A stretch of DNA of 8,047 nucleotides from assembly GCA_002495235.1 (NCBI GenBank), contig DAEG01000048.1, forward strand, positions 1-8,047, read 5' to 3'. The notes beneath the pieces were generated by a model. It was not told the origin of the DNA. It made no database searches and saw only the letters and a list, made by a program, of their open reading frames with translations. This document shows, in pieces, positions 1 through 5,554 of the stretch. Position numbers and translations under genes: made by a program. The first letter of the stretch is position 1. Each line of letters starts with the position of its first letter. The stretch is from Euryarchaeota archaeon UBA287. GTDB taxonomy: Archaea; Thermoplasmatota; UBA186; UBA287.

Positions 1-375
1 CTGCTCGTTCTGCGAGCTGTGCATCGAGGGGTCGTCGGCGCTGACTATGACAAGGCCGCCTCTGACGCCGGTGTACGCTATGCTCATGAAAGGGTCGCTG
101 GCCACGTTCAGACCCACGTGCTTCATGCACGTGAGTGCCCTCATACCTGAAGCGCTCGCCGCAGCGACCATCTCCATGGCTATCTTCTCATTGACCGTGT
201 ACTCAAAATACATCCCATAATCCTTTGCCACCGCGGACAGCGTATCGGCTATCTCGCTCGAGGGTGTCCCGGGATAGGCCGCTCCGAAGTCTATGCCTGC
301 CTCCAGAGCCCCACGCACTACGGCCTCATTTCCCAGCAGTATCATCTTCCTGTTCTTTTCCTCGATGAGTCTCAT
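1..375 (-). CDS. iorA: Indolepyruvate:ferredoxin oxidoreductase, alpha subunit (partial, N-terminal 125 residues)
   Basis: The family oxidatively decarboxylates aryl pyruvates (from Trp, Phe, Tyr) to aryl-acetyl-CoA in the cytoplasm, reducing ferredoxin. I translated this from the minus strand; it is open to the left edge, so only the N-terminal part of the pyruvate-oxidoreductase-like domain is present. Visible family motifs are LLGNEAVVRGALEAG (about residues 13-27), YPGTPSSEI (34-42), NEKIAMEM (62-69), MKHVGLNVASDP (84-95) and DDPSMHSSQNEQ (114-125). The TPP-binding region and C-terminal ferredoxin-like cluster domain expected for IorA would lie outside the window. The start ATG at 375 overlaps the acdB stop as ATGA and has a GGAGGG six bases upstream, preferred over Met11. 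Being third in the operon after both ADP-forming synthetase subunits supports a role in aromatic amino acid catabolism. Identification is firm from motifs; substrate range is inferred. Confidence 0.93.
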   Translation of the reverse strand, partial: MRLIEEKNRKMILLGNEAVVRGALEAGIDFGAAYPGTPSSEIADTLSAVAKDYGMYFEYTVNEKIAMEMVAAASASGMRALTCMKHVGLNVASDPFMSIAYTGVRGGLVIVSADDPSMHSSQNEQ

Positions 376-980
376 TTTCTTCCCTCCACGATCTTTGCGT
401 CGAGAACTATCGCCCTCTTCTCGGTCAGAAGCACGGGGTTGAGATCCATGTCCCTTATGTCGTTTTCCTCCGCTATCTGTGCGACCTTCAACAGCAGATC
501 ATAAAACGCCTCGCTGTCCACCCTCATACCCCTGAAACCGTGGAAAAGTCTCTTGCCTCTCAATGAGTCGACCAGAGCTATCGCGTTTGTCCGATCTATG
601 GGCAGAAGCCTGAAGGCCACATCGCCATAGAGCTCCGCCATCACCCCGCCGATGCCGGCCATTATGAACCTTCCAAAGTCTCTGTCCCAGCCTACGCCGA
701 CTATGGTCTCTATGCCCTTTTCCTCTATCATCTCTTCGAGCAGAAACTGCTCGTTTGGAAACCTTGACAAGAGGTCATCCAGCGCCTTCGTAAGCTCGCC
801 CTCATTCCTCACGAAGTGCACGCCTCCGACGTCGCTCTTGTGCAGGATCTTTTCTGAGCAGACCTTGAGCACCGCAGGATAGCCCAGCCCTCTCGCCTCA
901 TCTCTGTTTCTTATGAGCCTTCCGTTCGGGACCTCTATGCCATGCTCCTGCAAAAGCCTCTTCGCCTCGAATTCATTCAT
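372..980 (-). CDS. acdB: ADP-forming acetyl/aryl-CoA synthetase, beta (ATP-grasp) subunit
   Basis: This is the nucleotide-binding subunit of the archaeal ADP-forming acyl-CoA synthetase (acyl-CoA + ADP + Pi to acid + CoA + ATP), cytoplasmic. From the ATG at 980 it is 202 residues. Visible are VLKVCSEKILHKSDVGGV (about 38-54 in this numbering; His47 matches the conserved beta-subunit His of the HKSD motif), the glycine-rich MAGIGGVMAELYGD (107-120) and the metal/nucleotide-binding DMDLNPVLL (177-185), all typical of the ATP-grasp_5 fold. A GTG at 986 is in frame, but AGGAGG is only one base from it and seven bases from the ATG, so the ATG is chosen. The gene overlaps the acdA end by eight bases and the iorA start by ATGA. 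As I recall the Pyrococcus beta subunits, they are about 230 residues; this one lacks roughly the first 25. Acyl preference cannot be read directly; the iorA link suggests aryl-CoA. Confidence 0.92.
   Translation of the reverse strand: MNEFEAKRLLQEHGIEVPNGRLIRNRDEARGLGYPAVLKVCSEKILHKSDVGGVHFVRNEGELTKALDDLLSRFPNEQFLLEEMIEEKGIETIVGVGWDRDFGRFIMAGIGGVMAELYGDVAFRLLPIDRTNAIALVDSLRGKRLFHGFRGMRVDSEAFYDLLLKVAQIAEENDIRDMDLNPVLLTEKRAIVLDAKIVEGRK
382..387 (-). promoter_or_regulatory. Shine-Dalgarno site for iorA
   Basis: GGAGGG on the minus strand sits six bases before the ATG at 375, inside the last codons of acdB. It fixes the iorA start and, with the ATGA overlap, suggests translational coupling to acdB. 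Confidence 0.7.
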
Positions 981-2319
981 TGACACCCCTCCTGTACAGT
1001 GCGTAGAGCGCTCTCACGCCCCTCCATATTGATGGATACGCAGGTATGCCCGCTTCCTCGAACCTTCTTATGGCATTCACACTCATCTCTGCACCGACGG
1101 TGTATATGACCATAGGCTTCCCGCCCTTCATGGATATTATCCCATCGATCAGCCTCTCGGTCATGCCGGGAGGGTCAAAAAGCACGGACACCAGAACACC
1201 GTCCGTGTTATCATCCTCCATGAGAGCTTTCAGCGCCTTCAGATACATCTCATCAGTCGCGGAGGCTGTGAGATCGACAGGGTTAGCGAGTGACGCGAAA
1301 GGAAGTGCCAGTTTCTTCAGCTCTTCTCTTGTTCTCGGTGTCAGCTGCGATAGCGAGAGCCCCACACCCCGTTCCTCACTGGTTATGTAATCGGTGGCTA
1401 TGACCCCATGCCCGCCCGCCGTGGTGAGAACGGCTATTCGGCCGCCGCGCATGGGCTCCGAATACGCGAGAGCCCTGGAGGTGTCTATGAGCTCTTCTTC
1501 GTCATAGACCCTCGTTATACTGTACTGGTCGCAGAGGGCGGACACGATCCTGTCGCTACCCGCCAGAGCCCCGGTGTGGCTCGCCGCGGCCTTTGCTCCC
1601 GCCGTGCTCCTGCCCGCCTTGAGCATTATGATAGGCTTTTCGCACTTTTCGACGATCTCGCGGAACTTCATCCCATCCGCAAATGACTCCAGGTACAGCG
1701 CTATGGCGTCCGTGTCCTCCCTGTCGGAAAAATACTCTATGAAGTCGTTCTCGTTGAGGTCTACCCTGTTGCCGAGACCGACAAACGCAGAGAAGCCTAT
1801 GGAATAGAGATTGGCGCCGTTCATGATCGTTGCTGCCGTTGCCCCGCTCTGGCTTATGAGAGCTATCCTTCCCTTCTTGGGACGGGGACTCCTCTCTCTC
1901 TCGAGGAACATGGTGTCTATCACTCCCGGCACCAGCACACCGAGTGTGTTCGGTCCCAGTATCCTCATCTCTCCGGCACACCTTCTCATGGCTCCCTCGA
2001 GTTTTTTGCCCTCCTCACCGACCTCTCCGAAGCCTCCCGCGATGGGTATGGCGAATCTTACTCCCTTCTCCGCGCACTCTCTCACATTCTCAACACAGAC
2101 CTTCGCAGGGGTGCATATCACCGCGAGGTCCATGTCTGCATCTATGTCCTTCACGCTCCGGTAGCATTTTTTGCCCGATATCTCTGCCTCGTTCGGGTTA
2201 ACAGGATAGACTTCCGCCTTGGACTCTGAAAGGTATCGGAAGATGAGGTTGCCGACCTTTCCCTCTTTACCGGAAGCGCCTATGACCACTATGGTTTCAG
2301 GATCAAAAAGTTCTCTCAT
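973..2319 (-). CDS. acdA: ADP-forming acetyl/aryl-CoA synthetase, alpha (CoA-ligase) subunit
   Basis: The alpha subunit binds CoA and carries the phosphohistidine that relays phosphate from acyl phosphate to ADP on the beta subunit. At 448 residues it is close to the usual length of about 450-465. Domain order: Rossmann-type CoA-binding domain with VVIGASGKEGKVGN (11-24), CTPAKVC (69-75) and LGPNTLGV (121-128); a succinyl-CoA-synthetase-like ligase domain with LISQSGA (154-160) and ASHTGALAGSD (246-256), His248 being the predicted phosphorylated residue; then a third subdomain with TTAGGHGVIATD (299-310) and LANPVDLTA (344-352). It is the first clear gene of the minus-strand operon, with a GAGGAGAGGAT Shine-Dalgarno region just before the ATG and an eight-base overlap with acdB. 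Because alpha and beta are separate here, it is the archaeal two-subunit form, not the fused bacterial/AcsA-like form. Protein acetyltransferase (Pat) relatives share these domains, but no GNAT domain is present. Confidence 0.94.
   Translation of the reverse strand: MRELFDPETIVVIGASGKEGKVGNLIFRYLSESKAEVYPVNPNEAEISGKKCYRSVKDIDADMDLAVICTPAKVCVENVRECAEKGVRFAIPIAGGFGEVGEEGKKLEGAMRRCAGEMRILGPNTLGVLVPGVIDTMFLERERSPRPKKGRIALISQSGATAATIMNGANLYSIGFSAFVGLGNRVDLNENDFIEYFSDREDTDAIALYLESFADGMKFREIVEKCEKPIIMLKAGRSTAGAKAAASHTGALAGSDRIVSALCDQYSITRVYDEEELIDTSRALAYSEPMRGGRIAVLTTAGGHGVIATDYITSEERGVGLSLSQLTPRTREELKKLALPFASLANPVDLTASATDEMYLKALKALMEDDNTDGVLVSVLFDPPGMTERLIDGIISMKGGKPMVIYTVGAEMSVNAIRRFEEAGIPAYPSIWRGVRALYALYRRGVNE
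988..993 (-). promoter_or_regulatory. Shine-Dalgarno site that decides the acdB start
   Basis: AGGAGG on the minus strand lies within the end of acdA. Its seven-base spacing to the ATG at 980 is good, while spacing to the in-frame GTG at 986 is one base, so the shorter protein is more likely. Confidence 0.7.
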
Positions 2320-2393
2320 ATCCTCTCCTCTGTCCTCATTGATGCATTACGGCAGATATATCCGCCAATGTATGCGTTTTCATTGAGCCCCAT
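2316..2393 (-). other. Possible 25-codon leader ORF overlapping the acdA start
   Basis: On the minus strand an ATG at 2393 opens a 25-residue reading frame (MGLNENAYIGGYICRNASM followed by six residues ending in I) whose TGA overlaps the acdA ATG as ATGA, the same junction used between acdB and iorA. A TATA-like element at 2423-2429 would place the transcript start near 2400, making this peptide nearly leaderless. It has no Shine-Dalgarno site and no recognisable family. It could be a regulatory leader peptide or a chance frame; an open frame this short is quite likely by chance. Confidence 0.25.
2351..2366 (-). promoter_or_regulatory. Imperfect palindrome over a second TATA-like core upstream of acdA
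   Basis: GGCAGATATATCCGCC matches its own reverse complement at 14 of 16 positions, with GATATATC (2355-2362) in the middle. If GATATATC is a TATA box for the minus strand, transcription would start near 2332, about 13 bases before acdA and just upstream of its Shine-Dalgarno region. If the distal promoter is used instead, the palindrome would lie in the leader. The symmetry would suit a dimeric winged-helix or HTH repressor. No regulator gene is in view, so binding is inference. Confidence 0.35.
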
Positions 2394-2422
2394 GCAGCAC
2401 ACATTCCTAATCTCTCTGTTCG

Positions 2423-2429
2423 TATTTAA
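2423..2429 (-). promoter_or_regulatory. TATA-like element, distal candidate for the acdA-acdB-iorA operon
   Basis: The minus strand reads GGAAATGTTAAATACG, a purine-rich stretch followed by TTAAATA, resembling an archaeal BRE plus TATA box. With the usual 24-27 base spacing transcription would begin near 2400, giving a leader of about 80 bases before acdA. Confidence 0.4.
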
Positions 2430-2446
2430 CATTTCCTCGTGCAAAA

Positions 2447-2455
2447 GTATTTTAT
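2447..2455 (+). promoter_or_regulatory. TATA box for rfcS (leaderless transcript)
   Basis: GTATTTTAT preceded by an A-rich stretch (AAAA) is centred about 26 bases before the A of the rfcS start codon. The bases before the ATG (CTATTGGAAC) hold no Shine-Dalgarno sequence, so the mRNA probably starts at or next to the ATG. Confidence 0.5.
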
Positions 2456-2476
2456 CCCTGAGAGAACTATTGGAAC

Positions 2477-3427
2477 ATGCACGACATATGGATAGAAAAG
2501 TATAGACCAAGATCACTTAATGAGGTTATAGGTCAGACCAAGATCATAGAGAGGCTCAAGGCTTATGTAAAGAATGCCAATGTTCCGCACATGCTATTCG
2601 CCGGTCCTGCAGGCACGGGAAAGACATCCTGCGCCATAGCCCTGGCAAGGGAGCTCTTCGGGGAGAATTTTGCCAACAATTTCATAGAGCTCAACGCCAG
2701 TGACGAGAGAGGCATAGATGTGATAAGAGGCAAGATAAAGAACTTTGCCAGAACGATGCCCCTTGGCGGGTTCACTTTCAAGATAATATTCCTTGACGAA
2801 GCGGACGCTCTGACCAATGATGCGCAGAGCGCTTTGAGAAGAACGATGGAGATGTATGCTAACAACTGCAGATTCATCCTGTCGTGTAACTACTCCTCCC
2901 GCATAATTGAGCCCATACAATCTCGCTGCGTCGTCTTCCGCTTCAGTCCTCAGAGCGAGAACGAAGTGAAAGAACTGTTGAAACGCGTGGCCGAGAGAGA
3001 GAAGCTCAGCATAACGGAGGACGCTCTGGACGCTATATGCTACATAGCACAGGGAGATCTCAGAAAGGCCCTCAATGTCCTTCAGGTGGCGGCAACGCTG
3101 ACCAACGAGATAGACAGCAATACCGTCTATGTGGGTTCTTCAACGGCCAGACCAGAGGAGGTGAAGACGATGGTAGACTTGGCACTGAAGGGTGACTTCC
3201 TTAAGAGCCGTAACATGCTTGATTCGCTGTTGATAGAGTACGGAATGTCTGGTGAGGATGTAATATATCTTGTATACCGAGTCGTGCTTGATCTCAATGT
3301 TGAGCCTGAAAAGAAGGTGAAACTGATAGACGCCCTCGGAGAGGCGGATTTCAGGCTCACAGAGGGCAGCAACGAGAGGATACAGCTCGAGAGCGCCTTG
3401 GCGAAGTTCTCCCTCATCGGTGAGTAG
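2477..3427 (+). CDS. rfcS: Replication factor C small subunit (clamp loader AAA+ ATPase)
   Basis: RfcS forms, with one RfcL, the archaeal clamp loader that opens and places the PCNA ring on primed DNA using ATP. At 316 residues it has the normal length without an intein. Motifs in order: WIEKYRPRSLNEVIGQ (5-20, RFC box/N-linker), Walker A GPAGTGKT (43-50), ELNASDERGID (71-81), Walker B IIFLDEAD (103-110), the sensor 1 strand FILSCNYSSR (133-142), the SRC arginine-finger motif QSRC (148-151) and sensor 2 GDLRKALN (193-200), then the helical collar domain to the C terminus. The start is set by the conserved N terminus and the TATA spacing. It is the first gene of a plus-strand operon with moaB three bases downstream, an unusual partner for a replication gene. 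Identification is secure. Confidence 0.97.
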   Translation: MHDIWIEKYRPRSLNEVIGQTKIIERLKAYVKNANVPHMLFAGPAGTGKTSCAIALARELFGENFANNFIELNASDERGIDVIRGKIKNFARTMPLGGFTFKIIFLDEADALTNDAQSALRRTMEMYANNCRFILSCNYSSRIIEPIQSRCVVFRFSPQSENEVKELLKRVAEREKLSITEDALDAICYIAQGDLRKALNVLQVAATLTNEIDSNTVYVGSSTARPEEVKTMVDLALKGDFLKSRNMLDSLLIEYGMSGEDVIYLVYRVVLDLNVEPEKKVKLIDALGEADFRLTEGSNERIQLESALAKFSLIGE

Positions 3428-3430
3428 GGC

Positions 3431-3877
3431 ATGTTAAACTTCACGCTCATAGCGATAACGGACAGCAGAAGGGAGGATCTCTCCGGCGACGCTGTCGAGG
3501 ATCTGATAAAAAAGGCCGGTCACTCTGTTGTTGAGAGGAGAATTGTCAGAAATGACATAGAAGAGATAAGAAACGGCGTTCGGGACGCGAATGGCGACAT
3601 AATCATAACCATGGGAGGCACAGGCATAAGTTCAAAGGATCTCACACCCGAAGCTCTGAAGCCTCTGCTCAACAGGGAGCTCCCGGGGTTTGGAGAGCTG
3701 TTCAGGAGGCTGAGCTATGACGATATAGGCACAAGCGCGATGATGAGCAGGGCATTTGGCGGGACCACGGGCGGTAGGGCCTTGTTCTGTCTTCCGGGCT
3801 CGACCAGTGCATGCGTTATGGGTGCAGGCATCATTGTGAGAGAGTGCGAGCACATCCTGAGAGAGATGAGAAAATGA
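3431..3877 (+). CDS. moaB: Molybdenum cofactor biosynthesis protein MoaB/MogA family (molybdopterin adenylyltransferase)
   Basis: Members of this family adenylate molybdopterin (MPT + ATP to MPT-AMP), the step before metal insertion by MoeA. The 148-residue protein is a single MoCF_biosynth domain: LIAITDSRR (6-14), IIITMGGTGISSKDLTPEA (57-75), the MPT/nucleotide-binding core, ELFRRLSYDDIGTSAMMSRA (89-108) and LPGSTSA (121-127). In archaea this protein is usually called MoaB although it acts like bacterial MogA. The start follows rfcS by three bases, with GGTGAG at 3419-3424 inside the rfcS end serving as ribosome site. Its stop overlaps the moeA start as ATGA. The order moaB-moeA-mobB makes a Moco role nearly certain; whether the metal is Mo or W cannot be told from sequence. 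Confidence 0.93.
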   Translation: MLNFTLIAITDSRREDLSGDAVEDLIKKAGHSVVERRIVRNDIEEIRNGVRDANGDIIITMGGTGISSKDLTPEALKPLLNRELPGFGELFRRLSYDDIGTSAMMSRAFGGTTGGRALFCLPGSTSACVMGAGIIVRECEHILREMRK

Positions 3878-5088
3878 GGCCGTTGAAGAGCATGATTAGC
3901 GCTGATGAGGCTCTCGACATCATAATGAGCAATGTAAGAACGATTGAGGAGAGCGAGAGCGTCGCCACAGAGAGCGCCGATGGAAGGATCCTGGCAATGG
4001 ACGTGAGAGCATCCTACAACGTGCCTCCATTCAACAGAAGCGCCATGGACGGCTATGCCGTGAGGTCTTCAGATACCTCGGGAGCTCATGCGGACCGGCC
4101 CAAAAAGTTCAGGATCACTGGAAAGGTCTTTGCTGGGGAGAAGGGTAGCATCGAGGTCAATGAGAATGAATGCGCGGAGATCGCCACGGGTGCGCCCGTG
4201 CCCGAGGGTTGCGATGCCGTCGTCATGGTCGAGGACACAGGGCCGGTGGAGGGAGAAAAGGGAACGGTGATGATACTGAGATCGGTGGGATCTTTTGAGA
4301 ACGTGTCCCTGGCCGGGGAGGACATAAAAAAGGGCGAGACCGTCCTGAAAAGGGGCACCCTGCTGGATCCACCCAGGATGGGGGCTATTGCGGCTCTGGG
4401 TGTTCATAGCGTATCGGTTCTGAAAAAGCCGAAGATAGGCATAGTATCAACAGGCAACGAGGTCGTGCCTCTGGGTAGAGAGCTTGAGGAGAGCAGGATA
4501 TACGACATAAACAGCTACACGCTGAGCGCGCTGGTGAAGCGCAATCTCTGTGAGCCCGTGACCTATGGTATAGTCGAGGACGATGAGGCCGCGCTGAGAG
4601 CTGTACTGGAGAAAGCACTGGATAATGACCTTGTTGTTTTGTCTGGTGGCAGCTCCGCTGGAGAGAGGGACATGCTCGCGGACATACTGGGCAAGGACGT
4701 GCTCTTCCACGGCATCAGGATCAAACCGGGCAAGCCAACGCTTTTTGCGGTCTACAGAGGCAAACCCGTTCTCTGTCTACCGGGCTTTCCGACGAGCTGC
4801 CTCATGAACGGCTATCTCTTTCTTGCGCCGGCGCTCAGAAAGATGGCGAGCGCACCAGAGAGGGAAAGGAAGATCGTAAAGGCGAAGATGGGCCAGGGCG
4901 TAAAACTCAGCAAAGGGCGGGTCAAAAATGTGACTGTGAGGCTTGAGAATGGCTATGCCTATTCCGTGTATAAGGAGTCCAGCACGATAACCAGCCTTGC
5001 AAGGGCTGTCGGTTTCATAACAGTGGATGCTGACAGGGACACCGTCGAAAAGGGCGAAGAGGTGGATGTGGAGCTGTTCTCATGGTAG
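3874..5088 (+). CDS. moeA: Molybdopterin molybdenumtransferase MoeA
   Basis: MoeA inserts molybdate (or tungstate) into adenylated molybdopterin to yield active cofactor. The 404-residue length is normal for single-domain-set MoeA with no C-terminal periplasmic-binding-like extension. Motifs: PPFNRSAMDGYAV (51-63, domain I/II signature), EIATGAPVPEGCDAVVMVE (102-120), the MoCF domain with GIVSTGNEV (189-197), VLSGGSSAGERDM (255-267), the PGKPTLF strand (285-291) and LPGFPTS (302-308), then the small beta-barrel domain IV to 404 with TSLARAVGFITV (373-384). The frame is open 63 bases upstream of the chosen start, but the ATG at 3874 overlaps the moaB stop as ATGA, gives the normal MoeA N terminus, and avoids 21 atypical residues encoded inside moaB. 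The gene overlaps mobB by seven bases. Some archaea carry two MoeA paralogues with possible Mo/W preference; only one is in view. Confidence 0.95.
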   Translation: MRPLKSMISADEALDIIMSNVRTIEESESVATESADGRILAMDVRASYNVPPFNRSAMDGYAVRSSDTSGAHADRPKKFRITGKVFAGEKGSIEVNENECAEIATGAPVPEGCDAVVMVEDTGPVEGEKGTVMILRSVGSFENVSLAGEDIKKGETVLKRGTLLDPPRMGAIAALGVHSVSVLKKPKIGIVSTGNEVVPLGRELEESRIYDINSYTLSALVKRNLCEPVTYGIVEDDEAALRAVLEKALDNDLVVLSGGSSAGERDMLADILGKDVLFHGIRIKPGKPTLFAVYRGKPVLCLPGFPTSCLMNGYLFLAPALRKMASAPERERKIVKAKMGQGVKLSKGRVKNVTVRLENGYAYSVYKESSTITSLARAVGFITVDADRDTVEKGEEVDVELFSW

Positions 5089-5525
5089 CCTTCGGCTTTT
5101 ATGGCAGCAGCAACAGCGGAAAGACCCAGACCATAGAACGACTGATCGGAGCCCTGAAGGAGAGAGACTACGACGTCATAGCGGTAAAACACACGCATCT
5201 AGACGTCAGGATCGATGAGGGCAAGGACACGGAGCGCTTCAGGAGTTCAGGGGCTCTGTGCTCGGCTCTGTCTGCCAAGGACCAGAGCTTCATAGTCTTT
5301 GAGAGATCGCTGGGTGTTGAAGATCTTCTGAGGATCCTGGAGCCTATCTGTGATGTCGTTCTCGTTGAGGGTTTCAGGGATGCGCGAATAAAAAAGTTCG
5401 TCTTCGGCGATGCGGAGCCCACAGAGGGGACGCTGTTCAGATACTCTGCAGAGAGATTTGATGATATCCTTGCGATCATAGAGAGAGGCATATCTGAAGC
5501 AGATCGTCAGGATAACCTCTTCTGA
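5082..5525 (+). CDS. mobB: Molybdopterin-guanine dinucleotide biosynthesis protein MobB (P-loop GTPase)
   Basis: MobB is a small GTP-binding partner of MobA, thought to help form the guanine-dinucleotide form of the cofactor used by DMSO-reductase-family enzymes such as formate dehydrogenase. The 147-residue protein has a P-loop FYGSSNSGKT (6-15), AVKHTHLDVRIDEGKDTERFRSSGA (34-58, the characteristic MobB histidine/aspartate segment), and a Walker B-like DVVLVEGFRDA (91-101). The start ATG at 5082 lies inside the moeA end with GGAG at 5070-5073 upstream. It is the last gene of the operon. No mobA is in the window. The presence of mobB suggests a dinucleotide cofactor rather than only the plain bis-pterin tungsten cofactor of aldehyde:ferredoxin oxidoreductases, but this is inference. 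Confidence 0.92.
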   Translation: MVAFGFYGSSNSGKTQTIERLIGALKERDYDVIAVKHTHLDVRIDEGKDTERFRSSGALCSALSAKDQSFIVFERSLGVEDLLRILEPICDVVLVEGFRDARIKKFVFGDAEPTEGTLFRYSAERFDDILAIIERGISEADRQDNLF

Positions 5526-5528
5526 ATG

Positions 5529-5544
5529 GCACGTGAACGCGTGC
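5529..5544. repeat. Short inverted repeat between convergent genes
   Basis: GCACG and CGTGC flank a six-base loop in the 29-base gap between the ends of mobB (plus) and the C45 hydrolase gene (minus). It could form a five-base-pair hairpin on either transcript. No T-run follows on either strand, and archaeal termination usually depends on T-rich tracts, so a terminator role is doubtful. Confidence 0.15.
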
Positions 5545-5554
5545 AGGATCCAGA

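Noticed and set aside
981..986. GTG at 986 as acdB start
   Set aside because: The Shine-Dalgarno AGGAGG is one base away from it but seven bases from the ATG at 980.
1811..2164. Long plus-strand frames opposite acdA (also 1046-1390 and 1408-1686)
   Set aside because: Low-complexity Ser/Pro/Leu-rich translations antisense to a well-conserved gene, without ribosome sites or family motifs; they are by-products of acdA codon bias.
3428..3430. Moco riboswitch or separate promoter before moaB
   Set aside because: Only three bases separate rfcS and moaB, leaving no room for a leader structure; the GGTGAG in the rfcS end suffices for translation.
3811..3873. Upstream extension of moeA giving 21 extra N-terminal residues
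   Set aside because: It lies within the moaB coding end, has no MoeA-like sequence, and the ATGA junction at 3874 gives the normal N terminus.
5526..5554. Intrinsic terminator between mobB and the C45-like hydrolase gene
   Set aside because: The hairpin is only five base pairs and no T-tract follows on either strand; recorded only as a weak inverted repeat.
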